A stretch of 64,000 nucleotides of DNA, from positions 99,408-163,407 of the IMG/VR virus record IMGVR_UViG_3300035193_000067; one strand, given 5' to 3'. The notes under the pieces are model-generated. The model was not told the origin of the DNA. It saw only the letters and a program-made list of their open reading frames with translations, and did not search any database. Both the position numbers and the translations under genes were made by a program. Shown here one piece after another: positions 26,563-35,214 of the stretch (position 1 is the stretch's first letter; every line of letters begins with the position of its first letter). This stretch comes from a virus.

Positions 26563-26754
26563 ATGTACGTAACCTACAATGAAAAAATAAATGCAATTGG
26601 CGATAAAGGTGCGACTGAGGATGATGCATGGTTGGATCATCATGATACAACAGGATCTCCTGATGGTTATAAACTAGCGGTATTAGGAAGTGTCACCGGA
26701 TGCTCCCGCAAGCATGTGTATGATTTTGAAAACGGTATTTCCTACATAATTTGA
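26563..26754 (+). CDS. Hypothetical protein, 63 aa
   Basis: First gene after a near-consensus promoter, AAAAGGAGA before the ATG. Small acidic protein (GATEDDAWLDHHDTTGS). Not recognised. Confidence 0.65.
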   Translation: MYVTYNEKINAIGDKGATEDDAWLDHHDTTGSPDGYKLAVLGSVTGCSRKHVYDFENGISYII

Positions 26755-26776
26755 AGGATTCCAAAAAGAGATTGTC

Positions 26777-27187
26777 ATGGGAAATTTTAACAATAATGTA
26801 CTGGACCGTGAAGTAGTTGAAGTAGGTAACTCAAAAAGAGCTATTGTAGGTGATTATGGTAAAGCTGTTGCAGGTGCATGGGGTACAGCTTTAGCAGGTT
26901 ACTATGGGACTGCTGTAGCAGGTAGCTGGGGTACTGCCGAAGCAGGAGAGCATGGCACAGCTATTTCAGAGTATAAAGGTGTATCCAGAGTTAGCAGGGG
27001 TGGAAGAGCTGCCTCAGGTGAAAAAGGGCGTATTGAGATAGAATACTTTAACGACAATGAAGAAAGGGGTAGGGTTATAGTAGGTTACATCGGAGAGAAT
27101 GGATTAGAGCCCTACGTATTTTACCATCTTAATGAATCTCATGAACTAATTCCCGTTGAGGGCGAATGCGGAAGGAGACTGTCATGA
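26777..27187 (+). CDS. Octapeptide-repeat protein without the N-terminal module (136 aa)
   Basis: About eight octapeptide units (GTALAGYY, GTAVAGSW, GTAEAGEH) in residues ~17-85, then the C-terminal module (IEIEYFNDNEERGRV, GYIGENGLEPYVFYHLNE). Family member lacking VYVLRTC. AAAGAGA precedes the ATG. The stop overlaps the next gene. Confidence 0.75.
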   Translation: MGNFNNNVLDREVVEVGNSKRAIVGDYGKAVAGAWGTALAGYYGTAVAGSWGTAEAGEHGTAISEYKGVSRVSRGGRAASGEKGRIEIEYFNDNEERGRVIVGYIGENGLEPYVFYHLNESHELIPVEGECGRRLS

Positions 27188-27441
27188 AAACTAAAGAGAA
27201 TATCCAGACATTGGTAACCTGTTATGATCATATTTCAGGAGTACATGCCCTGGATACTCGTATAGTAATTGATGGAAATCTTGTGGATCAGATTAATCTT
27301 GCTCTGGAGACATACGTAACGCTGCAGCAAATATATCAGTTCCGGGCCTGTGTATGTCTGAACAGACACAGAGATGCTTCCTGGTGGGGAAGTGTAAAGA
27401 AATGTTCGAGTATTCAGGAAGTACTTGATTTTTTCAGATAA
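27184..27441 (+). CDS. Hypothetical protein, 85 aa
   Basis: ATG 27184 (MKTKENIQTLV) follows GAAGGAGAC and overlaps the upstream stop. Helical with two Cys (CVC). Not recognised. Confidence 0.6.
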   Translation: MKTKENIQTLVTCYDHISGVHALDTRIVIDGNLVDQINLALETYVTLQQIYQFRACVCLNRHRDASWWGSVKKCSSIQEVLDFFR

Positions 27442-27453
27442 AAAGGAGAAATT

Positions 27454-27810
27454 ATGGAATCTATTAATTTTGATGCTCTTCGTGATGAATTGAGAGATAT
27501 TTCAGGAGATGACGATCTTGAGTTGATCATTACCTCTACTGACAGCAACCGTTATGTTTACATAACTTCAACCGATTTAAAACCGGAGACTGTAGGTGTA
27601 TTTGGAAAAGTTTTTTCAAAGGTTTACTTTACGGGATTCATTTCCAAATTAGATGTTATTTATAAGAAAAACTTCGAATTAAAAATAAGTCTCGGATGGG
27701 ATAATGCTCAAGGAGGCTCCAATGGAACAGATTGTCTATGGGGTGTGTGGAACTATTCAGAAATGAAATGGTCTTTTATCCGGTTAACAGATATGAAATT
27801 CCAGCAGTAA
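27454..27810 (+). CDS. Hypothetical protein, 118 aa
   Basis: AAAAAGGAGA before the ATG. Beta-rich with aromatic C-terminus (LWGVWNYSEMKWSF). Not recognised. Confidence 0.65.
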   Translation: MESINFDALRDELRDISGDDDLELIITSTDSNRYVYITSTDLKPETVGVFGKVFSKVYFTGFISKLDVIYKKNFELKISLGWDNAQGGSNGTDCLWGVWNYSEMKWSFIRLTDMKFQQ

Positions 27811-27824
27811 AAAGGAAACAAAAA

Positions 27825-28190
27825 ATGCTAACAGAAGATAAATTAGTTCAATTGATGTGCAAGGTCGACAAAGCCTTGGGAAGTAACCGGTCAAACCAGG
27901 AGATTTTCGATTTTATCGAATCTGCAGTTCTGGTTAAACTCGACCAGGAAAAGAAGATCAGAGATCATTCATCAGAAACTGTACAAGGATGTTTTGTGGA
28001 GTTTAATTTTGACCAGAGCATATACAATACTTGTGCTTTGGAGGATGGTGGTTACTGCAATCTGGCAGAGGACATGAAAGATGCACATCCTGCAGCATCC
28101 AAACACTGCTGCAAGTACTGGGGAGATGTGTCCAGTGACTTAGAGGGTAACCTTGTATCGTTGTTGAATGGCAATCTGGTGACTTCATGA
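27825..28190 (+). CDS. Hypothetical protein, 121 aa
   Basis: ATG 27825 (MLTEDKLVQLM) follows AAAAAGGAAAC. Contains scattered Cys and His (CALEDGGYC, HPAASKHCCKYW) that may bind metal. ATGA overlap with the next gene. Confidence 0.65.
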   Translation: MLTEDKLVQLMCKVDKALGSNRSNQEIFDFIESAVLVKLDQEKKIRDHSSETVQGCFVEFNFDQSIYNTCALEDGGYCNLAEDMKDAHPAASKHCCKYWGDVSSDLEGNLVSLLNGNLVTS

Positions 28191-28366
28191 AAAACAAACA
28201 ATATTCCATACACCCTTCTGCAGAAAGCATGAAGAAGTTTGTTGAGCAGGATTTCGAAGAACTTGAAGCAAGAATTGTGGCAACTCAGTACAATCTTGAT
28301 CAGATTTTTTCATACGATCCTGTACCTTTCCTCGATTTCCTGAGGAAAACCTCCGGAGAAAACTGA
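28187..28366 (+). CDS. Small protein, 59 aa
   Basis: Starts MKNKQYSIHPSAESM at an ATGA overlap and ends FLRKTSGEN directly before the next ATG. Acidic helical middle. Not recognised. Confidence 0.6.
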   Translation: MKNKQYSIHPSAESMKKFVEQDFEELEARIVATQYNLDQIFSYDPVPFLDFLRKTSGEN

Positions 28367-28564
28367 ATGTCATCTCAAAAGGTACTTGACAGAATGCAGG
28401 AGACGGTTATATTCCTGTCAGACTTGTATGACAGCCTGTACAGGCTTGAGAAGACTCCCACAGTGGTGGAAGTCCTTCGAGATATTCACGAGGCTCAGAC
28501 AGCTCTGGAGAGAGCTCAAAACGGTATTAAAACCTTTGTAAAGGAGACAAGTAATGAAAACTAA
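28367..28564 (+). CDS. Small helical protein, 65 aa
   Basis: Begins immediately after the previous stop, with GGAG about 8 bases upstream. Amphipathic helices. Overlaps the next gene by 11 bases. Confidence 0.6.
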   Translation: MSSQKVLDRMQETVIFLSDLYDSLYRLEKTPTVVEVLRDIHEAQTALERAQNGIKTFVKETSNEN

Positions 28565-30038
28565 GCTAAAACAAATTAAAATCAGGACTAGCGGTTTTGA
28601 AAAGGTAGAATTAATTGAAGCAGAAGTGGTTAATATGGATAGGAGGTTTGCTATTATTGAGTTGAAAGTAGCATCAGGTACAAAGGAAGTGTATATAGAA
28701 CGAGCTTCTGAAAGTGTTATTGTTGTCACTGACGCGGAATATAATTTTCATGAATCATTGGCTCTTACATTTTCGGACTTCCCAGGCTTTGACGTATTTT
28801 CCGCAATTATAGAAGAAACATACAACGGAATTGCTACTATCTCTGTAGTTCTCCTGAAATATGAAGAAGAGAATCCGGATGCTTCATTCCTTTGTACTTC
28901 CATCCGAATAGAAGACGAGTACGAAGATCTGATGGAGACTCTGGAGAAGGAGACTACTGTAGGATTCTCTTACAAGAGACCGAGTATTGATCCGGAAGCT
29001 ATTTTCTGTAAGATCTATCTGAACAAGACGTCAGGTGAGTTAACCTGGAGCGGGGTTGAGATGGTGGATGAGGACGCTCAAAACGTTTCTGTTGAAGAAT
29101 TTATCAAATTTGCTGTAGAGAATTTCCCTGCAAAGGTTGATTATTACTACACCAAAGCAGACTCTCTGTTGGAGCTTGCCAAGCTGCTGCAGGATGTTGA
29201 AGATCTCACCGAGGTTACCTGGTCAAACGGAAGCGATCCTACACAGATGGATGTATTTGTCAGAGATTTCCTCATGCTTTCAGTGGAAAAAGGGGTGCTG
29301 ACTCGTGGAGGATCTAATGTAGACTGGGGAGAAGGAGACTTGGTGTATCGGCAGGTTATGCCTGGAGAGTTTCTGAGCAGAGCCAAGGAGATCCGTCCTA
29401 AGAAGGTTGAAGAGGTTGAGGAAAAAGAAGTCGAAGAAAAGGTTGAATACCCTGCACAATACTGCCCTGTAGAAGTGATTGCTGAAGTTGTCGTGACATC
29501 TTTACAGGAAAGAGATGAGTTTTTAAAAGACCTGGCAAAGAGTTCTTCCGTTAAATGGAGATCTGGTGAAAGTCCTATTGGGTACAAATGGGTACCTGCT
29601 CCAAAAAAGGATAAGCCTGTTTATTTTCAGTTATTGAGAGGGTATGATGATGACTCAGTGTATCTCGGGCAGGACTATGAAAGTATTATTGTAGGAGTAC
29701 CACCACAACTCTACCCAGGGAAGACACAAGCTGATAATTTTATTGACTGTGCTGCGCAGCTCTGCCCACATCCTGATGCTTATACTGTAGTGTTTAGAGA
29801 ATATGATTCAGTATTTGAATCATTACAGCTACTGCAAAAAGAAACTTTGGTATTATGGAACAGCGGACAGCTACCTACTGCTTATACTCCTGGAAAGTGT
29901 ACAGATAAAATACTGATACATTTCGATATTTACAGAAACGCCCTTACCACAGGGATGACAGATCCTTCTCGTACTTACAAAGAAGTGGAACTGTACGAAT
30001 TCATCCAGATCGTTAAAAATTTCTGCCCAAAAAACTGA
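28554..30038 (+). CDS. Internally duplicated protein, 494 aa
   Basis: AAGGAGAC before the ATG. After a beta-rich N-terminal ~110 residues the sequence shows a repeated unit: EFIKFAVENFPAKVDYYYTK...LLELAKLLQDVEDLTEVTW (residues ~180-235) and NFIDCAAQLCPHPDAYTVVF...SLQLLQKETLVLWNSG (~405-460), with further partial copies at ~125-165, ~325-365 and the C-terminus. A Glu/Lys/Val linker (~285-300) separates halves. Not recognised; the repeats suggest tandem copies of a small alpha/beta domain. The largest unknown of the plus-strand block. Confidence 0.7.
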   Translation: MKTKLKQIKIRTSGFEKVELIEAEVVNMDRRFAIIELKVASGTKEVYIERASESVIVVTDAEYNFHESLALTFSDFPGFDVFSAIIEETYNGIATISVVLLKYEEENPDASFLCTSIRIEDEYEDLMETLEKETTVGFSYKRPSIDPEAIFCKIYLNKTSGELTWSGVEMVDEDAQNVSVEEFIKFAVENFPAKVDYYYTKADSLLELAKLLQDVEDLTEVTWSNGSDPTQMDVFVRDFLMLSVEKGVLTRGGSNVDWGEGDLVYRQVMPGEFLSRAKEIRPKKVEEVEEKEVEEKVEYPAQYCPVEVIAEVVVTSLQERDEFLKDLAKSSSVKWRSGESPIGYKWVPAPKKDKPVYFQLLRGYDDDSVYLGQDYESIIVGVPPQLYPGKTQADNFIDCAAQLCPHPDAYTVVFREYDSVFESLQLLQKETLVLWNSGQLPTAYTPGKCTDKILIHFDIYRNALTTGMTDPSRTYKEVELYEFIQIVKNFCPKN

Positions 30039-30109
30039 CCCATATCCGCACATTCCGTACAAAACGTACCCAATAGTTTACAAATGAGTACATTTTGTCC
30101 GAAAACTTC

Positions 30110-30183
30110 TTGACACTCTCTAAAACCTGGTCCATATTTAACAGTGTAAGGTAGGTACTGCCAAATAGCTGAAGGAGAATATT
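30110..30183 (+). promoter_or_regulatory. Promoter and hairpin leader
   Basis: TTGACA 30110-30115, 17 bases, CATATT. Leader hairpin GGTAG-GTA-CTGCC (30150-30162), then GAAGGAGA. Confidence 0.75.
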
Positions 30184-30441
30184 ATGAAAATTGGGTCATT
30201 CGTTAAAATATTGAGTACAACAACACCGTTTCTTGTTAAAACTGTCGGAATGTACGGGAAAATCATCGGAGTTGTAGAAGAGATTGCGTACAAAGTGCAG
30301 CTTCCGGAGGAAATTAACTGCGATACACAGTGGGTTTATCTCCCCAGACAGCTGAGAGAAGTTACGGATGAGGAAGAAATCCCAAAGGAGTTGAAAAACC
30401 TCATACAAATTAATGAAGAAAGCAACATTCTACTTAATTAA
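30184..30441 (+). CDS. Small beta-barrel-like protein, 85 aa (paralogue pair, first)
   Basis: First ~45 residues (MKIGSFVKILSTTTPFLVKTVGMYGKI) match the N-terminus of 30846-31295. The pattern, a glycine-rich beta sequence with VQLPEEI and WVYLPRQL, resembles small SH3/KOW-like barrels. The two copies and their leaders were duplicated together. Function unknown. Confidence 0.7.
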   Translation: MKIGSFVKILSTTTPFLVKTVGMYGKIIGVVEEIAYKVQLPEEINCDTQWVYLPRQLREVTDEEEIPKELKNLIQINEESNILLN

Positions 30442-30466
30442 TTTTCTGGAGATCTGTAAAAAGATC

Positions 30467-30540
30467 TTGACAGGATCTGAAACAGGTGTTAAATTTAACA
30501 GTGTAAGGCAGCTACTGCCGAATAGATGAAGAAGAATATT
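30467..30540 (+). promoter_or_regulatory. Promoter and hairpin leader (duplicated)
   Basis: TTGACA 30467-30472, 17 bases, TAAATT; hairpin GGCAG-CTA-CTGCC at 30507-30519. The leader aligns with that of 30184 from the hairpin to the start codon. Confidence 0.75.
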
Positions 30541-30816
30541 GTGAGAAAGTTTAAAAATACGTTGATGGCGCTTAAAGATGAGATATTGTGTCTTAAGACT
30601 GATAAGATCTCACAGCGAGAAAGAAATCTCATTTCAATACTTGCGGAGAGACGCAGAGTTGTGAATGATTTTGTGGAAGAGAACTTTGGGTACTTTCCTG
30701 CAGGAGATTGGTATGAGGATTATCTCACACAGACATGCAAGTATGAAGATGAATTAAAAAACCTTAATAAAACATTATATACAGCGTACTCCAATCTATT
30801 GGAGAAACATTGGTAA
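30541..30816 (+). CDS. Hypothetical protein, 91-96 aa, start ambiguous
   Basis: By alignment with the duplicated leader of 30184 the start is the GTG at 30541 behind a weakened GAAGAAG. A base change has also created an ATG at 30526 in the same frame, giving five more residues. Basic helical protein with aromatic middle (FGYFPAGDWYEDYL). Not recognised. Confidence 0.6.
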   Translation: MRKFKNTLMALKDEILCLKTDKISQRERNLISILAERRRVVNDFVEENFGYFPAGDWYEDYLTQTCKYEDELKNLNKTLYTAYSNLLEKHW

Positions 30817-30845
30817 ATTCTGCCGAAGAACTGAAGGAGAATATT

Positions 30846-31295
30846 ATGCAAATTGGATCCATTGTAAAAATAATCAGTACAACAACCCCTTTCCTGGTAA
30901 AGACTATTGGGATGTATGGGATGATCTTGGCAGTTGAAGAAGAAGAGGATGATTATCTAGTACAGCTTCCACAGGTCGTAAACCATTCCTCAAGATGGTG
31001 GTATCAGCCTTTTCAGGTTCGTGATATTGACATTGTGAAGTATCCAGAAGATAAGACAAACATTACTGAGTTTCTTTGTCAGGAATTGGTCAGGCTCTCC
31101 TGTAACAGGTTTTCGGTAGCCCCTCCGAAACCTTTGACAGAATCTGATGCAGAACTGATTAAGCGCCTGGAGATAGCTGAGCAGGACTTCACAGATCTGA
31201 TGCAGCATGTTTTCAAAACAGAACCATACCTTTGTGATTACCGAGGGATTAATCAGATAAAGTCAGTTATTGAGCAGCTTAAGAAAAGATTGTAA
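30846..31295 (+). CDS. Paralogue of 30184 with C-terminal extension (149 aa)
   Basis: ATG 30846 (MQIGSIVKIISTTTPFLVKT) lies 6 bases after GAAGGAGA. Residues 1-60 are the barrel-like domain shared with 30184-30441; residues ~75-149 are helical and unique. Confidence 0.7.
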   Translation: MQIGSIVKIISTTTPFLVKTIGMYGMILAVEEEEDDYLVQLPQVVNHSSRWWYQPFQVRDIDIVKYPEDKTNITEFLCQELVRLSCNRFSVAPPKPLTESDAELIKRLEIAEQDFTDLMQHVFKTEPYLCDYRGINQIKSVIEQLKKRL

Positions 31296-31301
31296 ATTTT
31301 C

Positions 31302-31390
31302 TTGACAGATTGACAGTCTTGGTTTAAATTGATTTTAAAGGTATGCACAAAATTAAAGCAGATCTTTAGAAATTTGAAAAGGAGAAAGTC
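31302..31390 (+). promoter_or_regulatory. Promoter
   Basis: TTGACA 31302-31307, 17 bases, TAAATT; a leader of about 55 bases without the usual GGCAG hairpin, then AAAAGGAGA. Confidence 0.7.
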
Positions 31391-32059
31391 ATGAGTAAAG
31401 TAGAAGTAGTATACAACACTGAGAACAATTACTGCCATTACCCATCTCAATATGCAGCCCAAAGAGCATATGTGGAGCTTAATTGCAGAGATAATACATT
31501 ATCCAGCACATATTTCAGTGAGATCGGAAACGGAACTTCCATGGACTGTTTTCACAGTAGAGCATTCCTCTGGAATATATCTCCATACATGAAAGTGTCT
31601 GCTATTAACGACCTGCTGGAGAAACTGGAGTCTCTTGCTCAGGAAATTCTGGATGGGTACACTGAAAAGTACAACGGTAGTAATTATGTAGGTGTTCTTT
31701 CCGAAGCTGCTGAGGACTCCAAGGATGCTATAGAGAAGATCTGCGATGAATATGCATCAGATCCTTCAAACATGTTCAATTACTGGAGCTGGGATGAGTG
31801 GCTGCGGCATAATAACGTCGCAGAAGATTTGAAAGACTTCAGCAATCTTGAAGATTTTGAAGAAAAAGAGAGATCTTACATGGACGAAGAAGATCTGCTC
31901 GAAGGCGAATTGATTGATTACCTGTCAGAACTGATTGAGAATGCCAACACTGAAGAAGAACTGAAAAAGTACCCTTCCTGGATCTGGGAGCTTCCAAGAA
32001 TTCAGGAATCTCTGTCAGACGGCTGGGATGAGGAAACTGTCAGTAAATTTGTGAAATAA
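31391..32059 (+). CDS. Acidic hypothetical protein, 222 aa
   Basis: Alpha-helical and rich in Glu, Asp and Trp (YWSWDEWLRHNN, PSWIWELPRIQ). First gene of its transcript. Not recognised. Confidence 0.7.
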   Translation: MSKVEVVYNTENNYCHYPSQYAAQRAYVELNCRDNTLSSTYFSEIGNGTSMDCFHSRAFLWNISPYMKVSAINDLLEKLESLAQEILDGYTEKYNGSNYVGVLSEAAEDSKDAIEKICDEYASDPSNMFNYWSWDEWLRHNNVAEDLKDFSNLEDFEEKERSYMDEEDLLEGELIDYLSELIENANTEEELKKYPSWIWELPRIQESLSDGWDEETVSKFVK

Positions 32060-32070
32060 GGAGAAAGACT

Positions 32071-32460
32071 ATGGATTTTATGAAAAAATTGGAACTGTCT
32101 GATGTAATGCTTTCCGAAGAAGAGGCTATCAGTAAGGCGCACTCACTTGGTTTTTACTTGTGGTCAACTCACAATATGGAAGTACTTCCAGTCACAATGA
32201 TGAACGGTGTGGTTATCTTGAAAGCAAAACCTGTAGGAGGAGATGATTACATTTCATATAACTTTGAGTACTCAGAAAACTCAGAAGACTATGATACAAA
32301 TACAAAAGTACTTCTTCAGGATATGCTGGAGCTAATGTATTATGCTTTTGAGTGGATAGATGCAGTACCTGAGGAAACTCCTCTTCCTGCAATGCCTGGA
32401 TTTGATCGTGATTGGGCTGATGATCTTATGGCTAAAGTCAAAGAATACCTCAAAAAATAA
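32071..32460 (+). CDS. Hypothetical protein, 129 aa
   Basis: AAGGAGAAAG precedes the ATG. Alpha/beta, acidic, with a helical C-terminus. Not recognised; expressed just before a secreted protease. Confidence 0.65.
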   Translation: MDFMKKLELSDVMLSEEEAISKAHSLGFYLWSTHNMEVLPVTMMNGVVILKAKPVGGDDYISYNFEYSENSEDYDTNTKVLLQDMLELMYYAFEWIDAVPEETPLPAMPGFDRDWADDLMAKVKEYLKK

Positions 32461-32479
32461 TACTGAAAAAGGTAACACC

Positions 32480-33130
32480 ATGAAATTTTTACCAATACTA
32501 ATAGCAATGCTTATACCGGCACTGTCTTACAGCTACGAAATAAAAAAGACTGAAACAGGAAACCCGGTACGATGGGAGGAAGGAACTGAGATAATTGTCT
32601 CCCTGGATCCCTCCCTGGAAGATCTGAACAGTACTGCATACACAACTGCAGAAGACTCATTCAATGAATGGGTGGATTATATGGAAGGAGCTGTAATTGT
32701 TCGGTTCATTAAGCAGACCTGTACAGACTCATCCATGTTCTGTATAAAGTATGGGCAGGCTGTTGAGTCCTGTGGAGACCTTGCAATGGCTTGTACCCGT
32801 AGAACCTACAACAGTACATCAGGAGAGCTTGTAACAGTTTCTATTCAGATCTTTGACAACTACTCATGGAGTACTGTTGGAGAACTGCGTAATGCAATGC
32901 TGCATGAGATAGGCCATGGGATGGGTCTGACGCATTCCTTATTTAAAAGTGCAGTGATGTACCACATGGCATCTCCAAGGAACTCAGCACTTAGTCAGGA
33001 TGACATTAACGGGATTATGACGCTGTATACTGAAAAGGAGCACCCTTCAGTGGAAGAAACAGAGTCAATACCAGGCTGTTCATTAGCATTGTTCAGGCCT
33101 GCGCAGAATATTTACAGTTTGTTTTTTTAA
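32480..33130 (+). CDS. Secreted matrixin-like zinc metalloprotease
   Basis: 216 residues from ATG 32480, with AAAAAGG upstream. An N-terminal signal peptide (MKFLPILIAMLIPALSYS) is followed by a compact catalytic domain with HEIGHGMGLTH (142-152), the HExxHxxGxxH zinc site of metzincins, and a Met-turn Met160 (VMYH). Cys81/88/99/105 may form disulfides in the periplasm. The C-terminus ends hydrophobically. The domain is close to peptidase M10 in pattern. Targets are unknown: envelope proteins, superinfection exclusion and release are all possible. A diverged second copy is at 44199-44765. Confidence 0.85.
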   Translation: MKFLPILIAMLIPALSYSYEIKKTETGNPVRWEEGTEIIVSLDPSLEDLNSTAYTTAEDSFNEWVDYMEGAVIVRFIKQTCTDSSMFCIKYGQAVESCGDLAMACTRRTYNSTSGELVTVSIQIFDNYSWSTVGELRNAMLHEIGHGMGLTHSLFKSAVMYHMASPRNSALSQDDINGIMTLYTEKEHPSVEETESIPGCSLALFRPAQNIYSLFF

Positions 33131-33146
33131 ATACAAAGGAGAAAAT

Positions 33147-33824
33147 ATGGAAGAGAATAAACCAGTATACGTTTTAAGGACCTGCAATGAGGATCTTACA
33201 TCGTACAACGATTTCCAATGGCCTGAATCAGGTCCTGTTGAAGCTCCTGACTGGGATTCGGAAGCGGTCTGCGGAAGAGGTCTGCATGGTATCCTGTGGG
33301 GTCAAGGAGCTGTTGACCTGCTAGACTGGTCTCCTGCAGCCAAATGGTTGGTTGTTAGCGTAACAGGACCTGTAGTAGATCTGAGGCAGAAAGTAAAATT
33401 TAAATCAGGTTATGTAGAGTTCTGCGGGGACCGCAAAGCTGCCACAGATTTCATTATCGCTAAAGGCGCTGATCCTGCCAATGTTGTAGGCGCTACAGTT
33501 TCTGTCGGAGATAATCAAATAGCTGTTACTGGCTACCGAGGAACTGCCACAGCTGGCGATGGAGGAACTGCCACAGCAGGTAAATGGGGTGTTGCCACAG
33601 CCGGGAGGTATGGAACTTCCGTAGTAGGTGAATACGGAACTGCCACAGCTGGCGATGGAGGATCTGCTGAAGCAGGTGAAGGTGGTAGAATATCTATTGA
33701 GTACTGGGATGTAAAATCAGAGCGCTACAGACTGAAAACGGGGTACATTGGAGAAGATGGACTTCTCCCCAACGTACTGTACAAGTTGAACAGCTCTCAT
33801 GAGTTTGTACCGGTTGAAGATTAA
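33147..33824 (+). CDS. VYVLRTC-module repeat protein, complete type (225 aa)
   Basis: AAAGGAGA before the ATG. N-terminal module from residue ~7 (VYVLRTCNEDL, DFQWPESGPVE, LHGILWG, EFCGDRKAATDFI), about nine octapeptides (GTATAGDG, GTATAGKW, GVATAGRY, GTSVVGEY) and the C-terminal module (ISIEYWD, GYIGEDGLLPNVLYKLNS). Its N-terminal module is very close to that of 20638-21498, including long DNA identity, so the two arose by recent duplication or recombination. Confidence 0.8.
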   Translation: MEENKPVYVLRTCNEDLTSYNDFQWPESGPVEAPDWDSEAVCGRGLHGILWGQGAVDLLDWSPAAKWLVVSVTGPVVDLRQKVKFKSGYVEFCGDRKAATDFIIAKGADPANVVGATVSVGDNQIAVTGYRGTATAGDGGTATAGKWGVATAGRYGTSVVGEYGTATAGDGGSAEAGEGGRISIEYWDVKSERYRLKTGYIGEDGLLPNVLYKLNSSHEFVPVED

Positions 33825-33835
33825 AGGAGAATGTA

Positions 33836-34357
33836 ATGAAAAAATTAAGAGTAAAAGTAACACCTGAAGATGTACAACGAATTCAAAAAGAACTCGGGGA
33901 GAAGTCTTCGGTACTAACTTCCAGTGATTATTCTTTATCAGAAGTGGGGGATTGGGGTAAAAAAGCCAAAGGAATATTTTTTGATGGCAGTGTTTTTTAT
34001 TGCAGTGACGCAACAGTTGAAGGAGAACAATGTAGTGGTTGTGGTTTTTACGTAGATACAGAAGGCGGATGCCTTCCCGGCAGCTCTCTGGTATCTGTAG
34101 ATGAATTTATTGAGGAAATTATCAAAGAGTTCCCTCTCCTAAAACCTGACGAGACTTCAAAAGCTGTTTCCGAGAAAATGGAAAGGTTTATTGAAGGAAT
34201 GGTCGAGTGCTGTGAAGAGACTGAACGTTGCCCTTCGGATTTTGGGTTGCAGGATCCTATGGCAGAAGGGTGGTGTGATTCAGTAAGCAAGGCCATATGT
34301 GAAAGATGTATCAGAACAGCCTGTGAACAATTTTTCAAGGATTTAGGAATTTTATAG
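33836..34357 (+). CDS. Cys-rich hypothetical protein, 173 aa
   Basis: Ten or more Cys in several pairs (QCSGCGFY, VECCEETERC, CERCIRTAC), suggesting zinc binding. N-terminal basic beta segment. Not recognised. Confidence 0.65.
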   Translation: MKKLRVKVTPEDVQRIQKELGEKSSVLTSSDYSLSEVGDWGKKAKGIFFDGSVFYCSDATVEGEQCSGCGFYVDTEGGCLPGSSLVSVDEFIEEIIKEFPLLKPDETSKAVSEKMERFIEGMVECCEETERCPSDFGLQDPMAEGWCDSVSKAICERCIRTACEQFFKDLGIL

Positions 34358-34366
34358 GAGTATTAT

Positions 34367-34936
34367 ATGGATAATGCAAATGAAGAATTGAATAAGTTCA
34401 GAGATCTGGTAATTGGAGTTACAGCTGCTTTAGATCTGGAAAAAACTGAAGCTGTACATGGAATGCAGGATCTGTATTTGGAAGCTCTTAACAGAATCTC
34501 AACCCTTGAAAAGCAGCTTGAAGACAACAAAACCTTAACCAAATATTCTGTCAGGGGTACCTTTGAGCAGGCTCTGCAGAAGGCCAATAAACAAGTCTCC
34601 AAGGCTCTTACTAATGGAATTGTAGACAGTAATTCCGAAGTTACTGTAGCAATAGATGTCAATATCAAACACGATCTGCAAAACAAAATGTTTATTGTAG
34701 GGTCTCACCATTTTCCTTACAGGACTGAAAGAAAGCCGCAGCAAAATGATCTGTACCGTGTCTGGGATGAGGATGCGGATAAATGCTGTTTTGTGGCGCT
34801 GGATTATATACATGAAGGTTTTATGTACAGCCACTTAAACATAGATAGCGACTTCAACATAAAATGGATAAACTTTGAGCCTACAGGTCTCCGCTGGGAT
34901 CCTGATCTTAAACAGATTATAGAAATTGAAGAATAG
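34367..34936 (+). CDS. Hypothetical protein, 189 aa
   Basis: ATAGGAG before the ATG. Residues 1-80 are coiled-coil-like helices; residues ~95-189 are beta-rich with many aromatics. Not recognised. Confidence 0.65.
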   Translation: MDNANEELNKFRDLVIGVTAALDLEKTEAVHGMQDLYLEALNRISTLEKQLEDNKTLTKYSVRGTFEQALQKANKQVSKALTNGIVDSNSEVTVAIDVNIKHDLQNKMFIVGSHHFPYRTERKPQQNDLYRVWDEDADKCCFVALDYIHEGFMYSHLNIDSDFNIKWINFEPTGLRWDPDLKQIIEIEE

Positions 34937-34939
34937 TCT

Positions 34940-35122
34940 ATGGAAGCAAAATCCTTCTTTAAATGCTACTGCAGATACTGTGGAGCATATACTTCAGTCA
35001 GCGGTAAACCTGTCCTGGATTATTCAGATCTCAATCAATCTGTCTGTGACAGCTGTACAGAAGAAATAAAAAGAGAATTGGATGAAGCCTGGGAAGAATG
35101 TATCGGCTGTAAAGATCTGTAG
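34940..35122 (+). CDS. Zinc-ribbon microprotein, 60 aa
   Basis: CYCRYCGAY and VCDSC supply a treble-clef-like Cys4, and CIGC follows at the end. Last gene before a promoter. Function unknown. Confidence 0.65.
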   Translation: MEAKSFFKCYCRYCGAYTSVSGKPVLDYSDLNQSVCDSCTEEIKRELDEAWEECIGCKDL

Positions 35123-35130
35123 AAATCTCA

Positions 35131-35210
35131 AAAAAAATTCTTGACAGGTTTAGAATCCCGCATTATACTTAACAGAGTAAGGCAGTTGCTGCCAAAACCA
35201 AAAGGAGAAA
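35131..35210 (+). promoter_or_regulatory. Promoter and hairpin leader, half of an 80-bp inverted repeat
   Basis: TTGACA 35141-35146, 17 bases, TATACT; hairpin GGCAG-TTG-CTGCC at 35181-35193; AAAAGGAG. All 80 bases are repeated perfectly in inverse orientation at 38699-38778. Confidence 0.85.
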
Positions 35211-35214
35211 TATT

